Below the pieces are notes generated by a model that did not search any database, had not been told where the DNA came from, and saw nothing but the letters and a program-made list of their open reading frames with translations. A stretch of DNA of 64,000 bases from Gammaproteobacteria bacterium. Lineage in GTDB: Bacteria; Pseudomonadota; Gammaproteobacteria; JAABTG01. Both the position numbers and the translations under genes were made by a program. The DNA is taken from assembly GCA_034522055.1 (NCBI GenBank), contig JAXHLS010000002.1, forward strand, positions 1,860,001-1,924,000, in the 5' to 3' direction. Position 1 is the first letter of the stretch; each line of letters begins with the position of its first letter. Shown in pieces: positions 43,470-51,459 of this stretch.

Positions 43470-43691
43470 AGGAGAACGGAATCATCTTCGTTCTTCCTGC
43501 CGTAGTCGCGACCCGGCACGCCTTCCCGGCCTCCCTCCCTGCTGGACGATTTTGCGTCTTTCTGTCCAAAACAGGTTTCCGATGTCACGAGGACCGGCCA
43601 CCGGGGGCGGGGTGGGCAGGTTTGGCTGGGCAGCGGAATGATGGGAGGGCGCGTGGTTCCTCGTTGGGCGCCCGGGCCGATCTGTACTATG
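43470..43691. other. Upstream region of the nucleotidyltransferase cassette
   Basis: About 220 bp without a gene. A degraded inward repeat arm GATTTTGCGTCTTTCTG lies near 43550, suggesting that an inverted partner of the left repeat existed here. No other feature seen. Confidence 0.4.
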
Positions 43692-43725
43692 GTTATACGG
43701 AGTCTTTATTTTTTTTCCGTATAAC
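43692..43725. promoter_or_regulatory. Perfect inverted repeat operator of the nucleotidyltransferase gene
   Basis: GTTATACGGA (43692-43701) and TCCGTATAAC (43716-43725) are perfect inverted copies around a 14-nt T-rich spacer. The second half ends 4 nt before the ATG at 43730, leaving no Shine-Dalgarno sequence. It could be an operator, or a transcript hairpin that controls initiation on a leaderless or nearly leaderless mRNA. Confidence 0.7.
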
Positions 43726-43729
43726 GCTC

Positions 43730-44791
43730 ATGGATCTCCTCCCGCAAACGACCGCCCTCCTCTACAGCGAACTGCTCCAGCAGTCCCTCTCGGGACTGCC
43801 TGCCGAGCGGGGCGTGACCTATTACCAGAAACAGATCCGGGGGCGGGGCTATTGGTACGCGGAACTGCTGGTGGGATCGACGAAGCGCCAGGTGGCCCTG
43901 GGTCCCGATGCGGAGCGGCTGCGCGCGCGCATAGCGGCTCACCGTGACCGTGTGGCGGCCGACGAGCAGGATGCCCACGAGCGCGAGCGACTGGTGACCA
44001 TGCTGCGCCACGGTGGTGCAGTGACGCCGGACGGAGCGAGCGGACGGGTCCTCGAGGCCCTCGAACGGGCGGGCGTTTTCCGTGCAGGTGGTGTGCTCGT
44101 CGGATCCCATGCCTTCGGCGTCATTGGAAACATGCTGGGGATCCGCTGGCCACAAGCCACCCTGCGGACCCAGGATATGGACATCGCATCCGATCATATC
44201 GCGGTGGGCGTGGCCCCCCTGGCCCGCTCCGTAGGCGATCTCCTCGAAGACACAGGGCTCGGTTTCATCCCGGTTCCCGCTCTCGATCGCAAGTCGCCGT
44301 CAACCACGTTCAAGATCCGCGGGCGGCAGATCCACGTGGACCTCCTGACGCCCATGATGGGGCGGGAGGACCACGCACCCGTGTTCGTCCCGGTCCTGAA
44401 ATCCTATGCCACTCCACTGCGGTTTCTCGACTATCTAATCGAGGCTCCCACGCCCGCAGTGGTCATAGCCGGCCGCGGAATATTGGTGAATGTTCCCGAT
44501 CCGGCCCGCTTCGCCCTCCACAAGATCGTGACCGCCCAACGGCGCGCAGTCCACGAGCATGCCAAGACGCACAAGGATCGGGCACAGGCAAGCCAGATGC
44601 TCGAGTTCCTGCTGCAGGAGCGCCCGGGCGATCTGTCGATGGCGATCAAGGCCACAATGGAACGCCCCAGGTCCTTCCAGGTCCAGTTATCGAAAGGCAT
44701 CGGGCGTCTGGAGGTCGAGACAAGGGAAGCATTGCTCGCATTGGGCGCCCATGGTCTTGGAGGCACCACGCCGCGGGCGCCAGGATCTTGA
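43730..44791 (+). CDS. GSU2403-like nucleotidyltransferase-fold protein
   Basis: 353 residues from ATG 43730. The N-terminal part is helical (MDLLPQTTALLYSELLQQSL; GRGYWYAELLVGSTKRQVAL). The NTase core has GGVLVGSHAFGVIGNMLGIR and RTQDMDIASDHIAVGVAPLA, i.e. the G-S and D-x-D residues of minimal nucleotidyltransferases, and RGRQIHVDLLTPMMGRED with a third Asp. The C-terminal VNVPDPARFALHKIVTAQRR is typical of the family. Related NTases act as toxins (AbiEii) or modify tRNA or proteins, but this family is uncharacterised. The gene sits alone between 36-bp direct repeats and behind a perfect inverted repeat. Confidence 0.82.
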   Translation: MDLLPQTTALLYSELLQQSLSGLPAERGVTYYQKQIRGRGYWYAELLVGSTKRQVALGPDAERLRARIAAHRDRVAADEQDAHERERLVTMLRHGGAVTPDGASGRVLEALERAGVFRAGGVLVGSHAFGVIGNMLGIRWPQATLRTQDMDIASDHIAVGVAPLARSVGDLLEDTGLGFIPVPALDRKSPSTTFKIRGRQIHVDLLTPMMGREDHAPVFVPVLKSYATPLRFLDYLIEAPTPAVVIAGRGILVNVPDPARFALHKIVTAQRRAVHEHAKTHKDRAQASQMLEFLLQERPGDLSMAIKATMERPRSFQVQLSKGIGRLEVETREALLALGAHGLGGTTPRAPGS

Positions 44792-44794
44792 CAA

Positions 44795-44830
44795 AAAAAC
44801 GGGAACCACGAAAGACGCGAAATACGCGAA
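44795..44830. repeat. 36-bp direct repeat, right copy
   Basis: Identical over 36 bp to 43434-43469 and in the same orientation, 3 bp after the nucleotidyltransferase stop codon. Such exact flanking repeats would allow excision or duplication of the cassette by homologous recombination. Confidence 0.95.
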
Positions 44831-44969
44831 GGGACATCGGTCCGGGGCGGCAATGAGCCACCCAACTGCTCGGGTGCATCCAGTTCCCTTCCCCCGCTCG
44901 CGAGGGGGGGGGAAGACGGAGGGCGGTACCTGGCGGAAAAGCCTAGGAGCCATGCTTGCGGGCGAACAT

Positions 44970-45111
44970 CCGACCTACATCCGTGCCAAAGGAATGGGCG
45001 GTGGGGGTGTCGTGTAGGTCGGGCTGTTGGGCTGTAGGTCGGGCTTCAGCCCGACAGCCAACGCTGGCGGGTGGTACCGACCCGGCGCGAGGTATGCGCG
45101 GCGGGTTTAAT
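44970..45111. repeat. REP-like unit, left part, interrupted by IS1634-family element
   Basis: Carries CGACCTACATCCGTGCC, the GGTCGGGCTGTTGGGCTGTA motif, GTCGGGCTTCAGCCCGAC and GCGGGTGGTACCGA, in the order of the 27604-28100 array. It breaks off after GGCGGGTTTAAT, exactly where the insertion sequence begins. The 44832-44969 stretch before it contains a C-rich/G-rich hairpin (CCCCCGCTCGCGAGGGGGG) and no gene. Confidence 0.9.
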
Positions 45112-47074
45112 CTGAAGTTCCTACGCCAAAAAGGCGAGTTTTCCCGTTAATTCAATGAGATAGCATGGAATGGGAGTGCAGCGTTCTGTCTACACGGTGA
45201 TTTGTCGGGCGAGGTCCAGTGCGTGCTGTTGTTGGGCGGTGACCACGGTGGTCAGATCGAAAGTCGGCGCATCGGCGCCGGCATCGGGGGTACGCAAGGT
45301 GTTGCGCACGATGGTCGACAGTTCGGTGAGCAGCGTGTGGAAGCTGTGCACCGGCGTACCGTCGTCGAGCGTACGTCGGCTTACTTTGGTTTCGGCTGCT
45401 TGGGTGCGCTTCGCCGGCGCCACCGGATCGCGGGTCGCCTTCGCAGCCTGGTCTTCATCGGCGAACATCAGTTCACGCCAGGCCTCTCGCAGATGCCACT
45501 CGACGTAGTACGCGAGCATGCACAGGAAGATGTGCGCGCGTACGCGATCAGACAAGCGGTGATGGATGGGACGCACGTGTAGGTCGATGCTCTTCATCGA
45601 GCGAAAGGCGCGTTCGACCTGCGCCAGCAGCTTGTAGTAGCGCACGCACTGCGCATCATCGGCCTGGGCCGTGGTGAGGGAGGTGCGGATGATGTACAGC
45701 CCATCGAGGGCTGCCTCGGTAGCGATGCTCTGGGCGTTGCGTGAGAAGTAAAACCCATCGTCCGTGATGTCGAGTTCGAAGTGCTTGGCGACCTTGTATT
45801 GGTTGAGCACCTTGCCTACGCGCACGCCAATCTTGTCCTGACCGCGCAGCCGTCCTGCGGCGACGCTGGCGCGCGCCTTATCGAGGTTGCGCTCGGTGGC
45901 CTGCAGCAGGGACTCGCGTTTGTGCGCGCGCAGCTTGGCCAGCTCTGGATTGCGGCACGCCACCAGGCGCTCGTCCGGGTAGTCGGGGTGCGTGAACTCG
46001 AACAGGTTGCGCTCATCGAACAGGTCCAGCTGCATCGCACCCTGCTCGATGAGCGCGCGGATGGACACGCTTTTGAGCGCAGTGACCCAACCTATGCCAT
46101 CGTGCTCACGCAACTCATCGATGGCCTTGTGCGAGAGCATGCCGCGGTCGCCAACGATAACAAACTCCGCGATGCCGAATTGTTCGCGCACGTGTTGTAC
46201 CTGCGGCAGTATGGTCTTGGGATCGGCGGTGTTGCCCTCGTGCACCGAGACGGCAACCGGGCAGCCCCGCGGATCGGTGAGGAGACCATAGTTGACCTGC
46301 AGCTTGCCCTTCTTGCCATCGCGGTTGTAACCCATCTTGGCGAGGGGGCAGGTGCTGCCCTCGAAGTAACTCGAGGACAGGTCATAGAGCACCAGGCCGC
46401 CGCTTTGAAGATGACGCGCGGCGAGTTTTTTCTCGATGGCGCCCTGGCGTTCGAGCAGCCAGTCCATCGCCGCGTAGAGATCGTCTTCAGTCGCGTCGGC
46501 GACACCGAAGTCCTCGGCCAAGGTGGTGCTGTGCCACCAGCGTGTGGTCGCAAGCTTGGTGTGCGGGGCCAGAATACGCGCTGCCACCATCGCCAGCACC
46601 AGGTCGCGCTCGCGGCAAGGCCGGGCGACCAGCAGACGCGATAAGCCAAGTTTTGACAGGGCTATATCAACAGCCTCGACGTGGCCGTGGGCGCGTGATC
46701 GCATGATCTCAAAGCGCTGCGCGAGAGGGACGAAGGATTCTCCCTTGAGGGTGCGGCGGATGATGTCAATCAGCGTATCGGGCAGGTGGGACAGGTTGCC
46801 CAAGGTCTCGTTCTTGACCGTTTTGCCTTCGCGGTAGCTGCGCCGCAATAGATGGGTACGGTAGACCTTGCCCTTGTACTTGCGGGTAGTAGTAACGACA
46901 TGCGCGGTGCCAGAACGCTTCGCCATGTCTTGAAATATAGGCCAACGCCGACATATACGCAAGTGTTTTAGTGACTACATATTGACAGTAAAAAACGCCC
47001 TTATCTCTGAATAATCCTTAGGAAATACAGAGACCTGCGCTATGTTTGGTTACTACGGCGGCGGGGAACTTCAG
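45112..47074 (-). mobile_element. Complete IS1634-family insertion sequence (1963 bp)
   Basis: Terminal inverted repeats CTGAAGTTCC (45112-45121) and GGAACTTCAG (47065-47074) bracket one transposase gene. TTTAAT is duplicated directly outside at 45106-45111 and 47075-47080, a 6-bp AT-rich target duplication as expected for this family. Removing the element and one TTTAAT restores the REP-like unit GGGTTTAATGTCGGGATG found intact at 27650. The element looks intact and recently inserted. Confidence 0.95.
45190..46926 (-). CDS. IS1634 family transposase
   Basis: 578 residues from ATG 46926; a longer in-frame reading to 46962 is unnecessary. Start MAKRSGTAHVVTTTRKYKGK. DDE-type core: LVLYDLSSSYFEGSTCPLAK (first Asp), FVIVGDRGMLSHKAIDELRE (second Asp), QVERAFRSMKSIDLHVRPIH (Glu, in the Y-(x)-K/ER-FRxMK context of IS4-superfamily enzymes), with VNYGLLTDPRGCPVAVSVHE typical of IS1634. 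No stop or frameshift, so it is probably functional. Confidence 0.96.
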   Translation of the reverse strand: MAKRSGTAHVVTTTRKYKGKVYRTHLLRRSYREGKTVKNETLGNLSHLPDTLIDIIRRTLKGESFVPLAQRFEIMRSRAHGHVEAVDIALSKLGLSRLLVARPCRERDLVLAMVAARILAPHTKLATTRWWHSTTLAEDFGVADATEDDLYAAMDWLLERQGAIEKKLAARHLQSGGLVLYDLSSSYFEGSTCPLAKMGYNRDGKKGKLQVNYGLLTDPRGCPVAVSVHEGNTADPKTILPQVQHVREQFGIAEFVIVGDRGMLSHKAIDELREHDGIGWVTALKSVSIRALIEQGAMQLDLFDERNLFEFTHPDYPDERLVACRNPELAKLRAHKRESLLQATERNLDKARASVAAGRLRGQDKIGVRVGKVLNQYKVAKHFELDITDDGFYFSRNAQSIATEAALDGLYIIRTSLTTAQADDAQCVRYYKLLAQVERAFRSMKSIDLHVRPIHHRLSDRVRAHIFLCMLAYYVEWHLREAWRELMFADEDQAAKATRDPVAPAKRTQAAETKVSRRTLDDGTPVHSFHTLLTELSTIVRNTLRTPDAGADAPTFDLTTVVTAQQQHALDLARQITV

Positions 47075-47180
47075 TTTAATGTCGGGATGAATCCCGACCT
47101 ACATCCATGCCCCGGGAACGTGCGGTGGCGGTCTTTTCGGCCGGAATGTCGGGATGAATCCCGACCTACATTCGTGCCAA
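47075..47180. repeat. REP-like unit, right part
   Basis: Begins with the TTTAAT target duplicate and continues GTCGGGATGAATCCCGACCT, a spacer like that at 28010-28050, then a second GTCGGGATGAATCCCGACCT at about 47148. It ends just before the higA stop codon, so it may serve as the 3' end structure of the higBA transcript. Confidence 0.9.
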
Positions 47181-47206
47181 AGGAGCCGGAATTTTCCGCT
47201 CCAAGC

Positions 47207-47503
47207 TCATCCCGCAGCTACCCGGGGGATGTCATTGACTGCATCGCCGAGTCTGCGCTCGGCGTTTTCCAGGTCGTGGTCCGCCTGCAACCCCATCCAG
47301 AACTGCTCCGAGGTGCCGAAGGCGCGGGCCAGGCGGATGGCGGTATCGGCAGTGATGGCGCGTTTGTGGAGGACGATCTCGTTGATGCGCCGGGGCGGGA
47401 CGCCGATGGCACGGGCCAGTCGATTCTGACTGATCCCCATCGGCTTGAGAAATTCCTCGAGCAGAACTTCTCCTGGATGGATGTTGGGAAGTGTCTTCGT
47501 CAT
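47207..47503 (-). CDS. higA: HigA family antitoxin
   Basis: 98 residues. HigA/VapI-type helix-turn-helix: NIHPGEVLLEEFLKPMGISQ, NRLARAIGVPPRRINEIVLH, RAITADTAIRLARAFGTSEQ, FWMGLQADHDLE. It neutralises HigB and represses the operon. It starts 4 nt after the toxin gene, giving the toxin-first order typical of higBA. Confidence 0.95.
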   Translation of the reverse strand: MTKTLPNIHPGEVLLEEFLKPMGISQNRLARAIGVPPRRINEIVLHKRAITADTAIRLARAFGTSEQFWMGLQADHDLENAERRLGDAVNDIPRVAAG

Positions 47504-47507
47504 GGTC

Positions 47508-47789
47508 TCAGTGATAATCGACGATCTCGACCTCCAGGGCGTGGCTGCTCTGCCAGCGGAAGCAGATTCGCCACTGGGCGTTAATGCGGATGCTATACCG
47601 GCCTCTGCGGTTGCCGCGCAGTGCCTCCAAGCGGTTGGCCGGCGGAATGCGCAGGTCGTCGAGTGATTCGGCGTTATTCAGCATACGCAGTTTTCGCCTC
47701 GCCACGGACTGGATCTCCACAGGGAGTCTCCGGGATACGGCGCCTTGCCAGACTTTCCGTGTCTCCTTGTCCCTGAAGTCCTTGATCAC
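47508..47789 (-). CDS. higB: HigB family toxin (RelE-superfamily mRNA interferase)
   Basis: 93 residues from GTG 47789: VIKDFRDKETRKVWQGAVSR, then RKLRMLNNAESLDDLRIPPA, NRLEALRGNRRGRYSIRINA, QWRICFRW and VEIVDYH. These match HigB, which cleaves mRNA on the ribosome. The GTG start fits the family length exactly; longer upstream readings add no family sequence. Pairs with higA 4 nt downstream. Confidence 0.93.
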   Translation of the reverse strand: MIKDFRDKETRKVWQGAVSRRLPVEIQSVARRKLRMLNNAESLDDLRIPPANRLEALRGNRRGRYSIRINAQWRICFRWQSSHALEVEIVDYH

Positions 47790-47848
47790 GGCCCAACTAT
47801 AATGCGGTGCGTTATGTGCTGCAATGTGCCATGGGGCGCAGAGCAAGG

Positions 47849-48184
47849 TTACTGCCGGTGGTTTGGAGTGGCTCCATTTCCACCATCGCGAGAACCGGCC
47901 GCCGGTGAGTCGGGGCGGGGTGGCTGGGGGACCAGGCGATTGAAGTGCAGCACGCGCCTGAGCTGGGAAGGGCTCAGCCCGAGGCCGTAGTCGTCCAGCA
48001 GGCGCTGTCGTATCTCGTCCCCGCCGGTTGCCGGCGGTTCCATGTCGCGGATGAACTGGCCGACATCCTCCACCACGGCCCAGGGGTAGAGTATCCAGCG
48101 CCATTGGGTGAGTTCGGCCGCGCGGAAGTCGACCACCTCCTCAAGGCCCACCAGTTGCACCTGCATGATCGCCGGTTCAGGCAT
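47849..48184 (-). CDS. Hypothetical protein downstream of pncA
   Basis: 111 residues; ATG 48184 overlaps the pncA stop by 8 nt, with a second ATG at 48166. The first 85 residues look like real protein: MQVQLVGLEEVVDFRAAELT, QWRWILYPWAVVEDVGQFIR, EIRQRLLDDYGLGLSPSQLR. The tail is Pro/Gly-rich and may be of low importance. No signal peptide or membrane segment. Coupling to pncA suggests co-expression, but no function is recognised. Confidence 0.6.
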   Translation of the reverse strand: MPEPAIMQVQLVGLEEVVDFRAAELTQWRWILYPWAVVEDVGQFIRDMEPPATGGDEIRQRLLDDYGLGLSPSQLRRVLHFNRLVPQPPRPDSPAAGSRDGGNGATPNHRQ

Positions 48185-48752
48185 CGGCGGTCATGCGGAC
48201 ACCGGCGGCGGCCATGCGCCGGCGCGCGGCGTCGCCGCCGTCGGGGCTCACCGCACGGGTGGCGTCGTTGATCAGCCAAACCTCGAGGCCTTCGCGGCGG
48301 GCGTCGAGGGCCGTCGCCACCACGCACACATCCTCGGCCAGCCCGCCGATCCAGACGCGGTTGATGGCGCGCCTTCGCAGATCGTGAGCCAGGCCGGTCT
48401 GATCGAAGGCGGAGTTCTGGTCCTGATCGAAACGCACCCCCTTCGTCACCTTGATGGCGGTGTCGGGTAATGCCAGCCCGGGGTGGAAGCGGGCGCCCGG
48501 CGAGTCCTGCAGGCAGTGGGGCGGCCAGGGGCCGCCCTGGTCCTCGAAGCTCGGGTGGCCGGCCGGATGCCAGTCCCGGGAGGCGTACACGGGGATACCC
48601 GTCCTGCCCGCCGCCTCGAGCCAGCGGTTCAGCACCGGCACCACCTCGTCGCCACCGGCGATGGCCAGGGCGCCGCCGGGGCAGAAGTCGTTCTGCACGT
48701 CCACCACCAGCAACGCATCGCCCGACTGCAATCGCGTGAGATCTTCAGCCAT
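48177..48752 (-). CDS. pncA: Nicotinamidase (isochorismatase-like hydrolase)
   Basis: 191 residues. Catalytic Asp in LLVVDVQNDFCPGGALAIAG, metal-binding D-x-H and His in SRDWHPAGHPSFEDQGGPWP, Lys in IKVTKGVRFDQDQNSAFDQT, and the nucleophile Cys in WIGGLAEDVCVVATALDARR. It converts nicotinamide to nicotinate in NAD salvage. Upstream lies pncB on the same strand (41 bp), which uses the product. Confidence 0.95.
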   Translation of the reverse strand: MAEDLTRLQSGDALLVVDVQNDFCPGGALAIAGGDEVVPVLNRWLEAAGRTGIPVYASRDWHPAGHPSFEDQGGPWPPHCLQDSPGARFHPGLALPDTAIKVTKGVRFDQDQNSAFDQTGLAHDLRRRAINRVWIGGLAEDVCVVATALDARREGLEVWLINDATRAVSPDGGDAARRRMAAAGVRMTADA

Positions 48753-48793
48753 GCTTCATCTCCGTTGTCGCCATCATGGATGATCCGCGCCGG

Positions 48794-50182
48794 TCATTGG
48801 CCACCCGTGCCGGCGATGGCCGCCGTGACCGCGCGCTGGTGTTCGCGCAGCGCGGCGCTGACCTCCACGGGGTAGGGGGGATCGGCCGCGTCGATGGCGC
48901 GGATGCCGTCCGGCAGCCGCTGGAGCTGCGCCCGGCCGTGGTCACGCAGGGCGTCGAGGGAGGCGGGATGCGTGGCCGTGCGCCGGCCGTTCGCCATCAC
49001 CCGGGTGAGCAGCGGAGTGCCGGCGAGGTCCTCGTCCCAGCGGGCGATGACATCGCCCCTGAACAGCCCGTCTTCCTCGCGGCGGAACACCTGCTTGCGC
49101 CCGGGCAGGATGGGCTTGCCGCTGGAGAGCTTGAGCCGTCCCCGCCCGGCGTATTCCGCCAGCTTGTAGGCAATGTCGAGATCGGGGACGTCGCTGGAGA
49201 CCCCCATGCTGGTACCCACGCCGAAGCCGTCGATGGGGGCGCCGGCGGCCAGCAGGCCCGCTACGGCGTCCTCGTCGAGGCCGCCGCTGGCGATGATCTC
49301 CACCCCGTTGAGGCCGGCCCCGTCGAGGCGCGCCCGCGCCTCGCGGGCCAGGGTCGCGAGGTCGCCGGAGTCCAGCCGCACCGCCCGGACCTTGAAATCG
49401 TCGCCGAGCCGCCGGGCCAGGTCGATCACCCGCTGGATGCCCGTGAGGGTGTCGTAGGTGTCCACCAGCAGCACCGTGTCGGGGTAGAGGCGGGCGAAGG
49501 CGGCGAAGGCCGCCGCTTCGTCCTCATGGGCCTGGATATAGCTGTGGGCCATGGTGCCCAGTACCGGCACGCCATAGAGCCGCCCGGCGAGGACGTTGGA
49601 GGTGCCGGCCACCCCTGCCACATGGAAGGCCCGCGCCGCCTTGAGGGCGGCATCGAGACCATGCATGCGCCGCGCGCCGAAATCGATCACCGGGCGGCCG
49701 CGGGCGGCGCCCACCAGGCGCACCGCCTTGGAGGCGAGCACCGTCTGCAGGCTCATCTGGTTCATGACCAGGGTCTCGATCAGTTGGGCCTGGGGCAGGG
49801 GGGCCACTATCTCCAGCAGGGGTTCATTGGCGAATATCGGCGTGCCCTCCGCCACCGCGTAGACGTCTCCGGTGAAGCGAAAATCCGCCAGCCAGTCCAG
49901 AAAACGGGTGCTGAATTGGTCCAGGGAGGCCAGGTATTCCAGGTCCGCCTGCTCGAAGCGCAGTGTCTCCAGTTGCGCCAGCACGGTGTCCAGGCCGCAG
50001 GCCAGCAGGAAGTTGCGCCGTTGCGGCAAGCGGCGCACGAACAGGGAGAACACCGCCGGGGCGTCCAGACCCTCCTCGAAATAGGCCTGCAGCATGGTGA
50101 GTTCGTAGAGATCGGTGAACAGCGCCAGCTCGCCACCGTAGGCGAGATCGGGACGGGACTGATGGGGGTCGGGAATGGTCAT
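48794..50182 (-). CDS. pncB: Nicotinate phosphoribosyltransferase
   Basis: 462 residues, ATG 50182. Family words: LALFTDLYELTMLQAYFEEG, FSLFVRRLPQRRNFLLACGL, DFGARRMHGLDAALKAARAF, AGTSNVLAGRLYGVPVLGTM (AHSYIQ follows), VRLDSGDLATLAREARARLD, and ASGGLDEDAV. It makes nicotinate mononucleotide from nicotinate and PRPP, the step after pncA. Neighbours give the order macrodomain-pncB-pncA. Confidence 0.95.
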   Translation of the reverse strand: MTIPDPHQSRPDLAYGGELALFTDLYELTMLQAYFEEGLDAPAVFSLFVRRLPQRRNFLLACGLDTVLAQLETLRFEQADLEYLASLDQFSTRFLDWLADFRFTGDVYAVAEGTPIFANEPLLEIVAPLPQAQLIETLVMNQMSLQTVLASKAVRLVGAARGRPVIDFGARRMHGLDAALKAARAFHVAGVAGTSNVLAGRLYGVPVLGTMAHSYIQAHEDEAAAFAAFARLYPDTVLLVDTYDTLTGIQRVIDLARRLGDDFKVRAVRLDSGDLATLAREARARLDGAGLNGVEIIASGGLDEDAVAGLLAAGAPIDGFGVGTSMGVSSDVPDLDIAYKLAEYAGRGRLKLSSGKPILPGRKQVFRREEDGLFRGDVIARWDEDLAGTPLLTRVMANGRRTATHPASLDALRDHGRAQLQRLPDGIRAIDAADPPYPVEVSAALREHQRAVTAAIAGTGGQ

Positions 50183-50231
50183 GGGGCCTCTCGCGGGGTT
50201 CGGCGCGTCGGTCGCGAATCGAGTGTGGACA

Positions 50232-50771
50232 TCAGTCGCCGGTCAGTTCCCCGAGGAGCCGTGTATAGGTATCCAGTGCCGCCCCGTCGTGGAGGATGCA
50301 GCGTACATGCGCCACCGAGCGCAGGCGCGGGGCGGCCTCGACGAGGGTCTGGAGCGCGACCCGGGCCGCCTCCGTCAGGGGATAGCCGAAGGCGCCGGTG
50401 GAGATGGCGGGGAAGGCGATGCTGCGAAGCCCGGCCTCTTCGCCGCGCCGCAGGGCATTGCGGTAACAGGCGGCGAGCAACTCGGCGGCGGGCTCGTCGA
50501 GCCCGTAGACCGGGCCCAGACAATGGATCACATGGCGATTGGGCAGGGCATGGGCGCCGGTGATGACGGCCTCACCGGGGGCGATGGGGGCCAGCGGCGC
50601 GCATTCCTCCTCCAGTCCCGGGCCCGCGGCCCGATGGATGGCCCCGGCGACGCCGCCGCCGATGCGCAATTCGGCATTGGCGGCGTTGACGATGGCATCC
50701 ATGTCGGCCTGGGCGGTGATATCACCCTTGACGCACTCGATGGTGAGGCCGGCGACGGTTGCGGCTGTCAT
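50232..50771 (-). CDS. Macrodomain protein, O-acetyl-ADP-ribose deacetylase-like
   Basis: 179 residues from ATG 50771, chosen because AAAGGAG lies 9 nt upstream; ATG 50792 is in frame. Macrodomain motifs: IVNAANAELRIGGGVAGAIH (ADP-ribose pocket with catalytic Asn), ITGAHALPNRHVIHCLGPVY, FPAISTGAFGYPLTEAARVA (phosphate loop). It should bind or hydrolyse ADP-ribose derivatives. Lies 49 bp upstream of pncB on the same strand, so ADP-ribose handling is coupled to NAD salvage. Confidence 0.92.
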   Translation of the reverse strand: MTAATVAGLTIECVKGDITAQADMDAIVNAANAELRIGGGVAGAIHRAAGPGLEEECAPLAPIAPGEAVITGAHALPNRHVIHCLGPVYGLDEPAAELLAACYRNALRRGEEAGLRSIAFPAISTGAFGYPLTEAARVALQTLVEAAPRLRSVAHVRCILHDGAALDTYTRLLGELTGD

Positions 50772-50882
50772 GTCGGTGTACTCCTTTTCCATGCCTGTTA
50801 ATGAAAGGGTAGATCCTTCGCCGCATATGCAACAAGTTGAAGCCGCGCCCATCCGGTGAGGCCCTCGAGGGCGTCACCCCGT

Positions 50883-50975
50883 TCAAGGCACTAGTCCATG
50901 CTCCCGCGCCAAGGCCGTCACCCGGGCGACGTGGGCCGACGCCTCCCCGTGTTTCGCCCGGGCGTGTTGCCGCAT
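50883..50975 (-). other. Short coding-like remnant
   Basis: A 30-codon minus-strand reading, MRQHARAKHGEASAHVARVT then ALAREHGLVP and stop, has protein-like composition and may be the end of a lost gene. Immediately upstream, at about 51000-51030, a TTGGCGTTCTTGGTGGCTTA motif occurs that is similar to 53430-53452, another dispersed repeat. Apart from these, 50853-51140 holds nothing recognisable. Confidence 0.25.
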
Positions 50976-51140
50976 TAGAGTGATTGCTGACCCGGGCTGA
51001 CTTGGCGTTCTTGGTGGCTTAGCGAGAGGAAATTCGCCTCTTTCTGCACCCACGGATTGTGCTGGCGCGCCAATAAAACTATATGGGTGGACTCGTGTCA
51101 GAAGGATTTACGGGCCTTCGTTGTGCCAGAAGGGGGGGTT

Positions 51141-51419
51141 GTGCCGTTACAGCTTTCGCGTATCCATAAATGGCCGCGGGCCGCGCTGGACTGGTTGTGT
51201 GCCGGGCATGGGGCCTATTGGGAACACCGCGCGCGCCAGCGCGGGCGCCGTTACCAGGCCATGCGCCGGGTGTGTAAATCGGTGTGGCTCGGCGGCGGCA
51301 TGCTGGTGCTCGTCAACCCCGTAGTGGAGTTCCTGCTCTTGATCGCCCTGGTGGCCACCTTCCTCTGTCTCGCCCTCATGGACGAGAGTGATTTCATGCG
51401 GGACGGCAATCGTACCTGA
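51141..51419 (+). CDS. Small membrane protein, unknown function
   Basis: 92 residues from GTG 51141, placed by the strong purine run AGGGGGGG at 51131-51138; an in-frame start at 51057 is possible. Basic N-terminal half (WEHRARQRGRRYQAMRRVCK) followed by a hydrophobic stretch long enough for one or two helices (VWLGGGMLVLVNPVVEFLLL; IALVATFLCLALM). No named family recognised. Confidence 0.55.
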   Translation: MPLQLSRIHKWPRAALDWLCAGHGAYWEHRARQRGRRYQAMRRVCKSVWLGGGMLVLVNPVVEFLLLIALVATFLCLALMDESDFMRDGNRT

Positions 51420-51459
51420 ATCGCTGCTCCCGAATCCGCAGCATGCGCCATCGCCCCGC

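Noticed and set aside
39347-43588. A 1413-codon open frame on the minus strand
   Set aside because: It is antisense to the giant FAD/Fe-S oxidoreductase, is His/Gly/Val-rich as expected of a GC-rich shadow frame, and has no recognisable domain.
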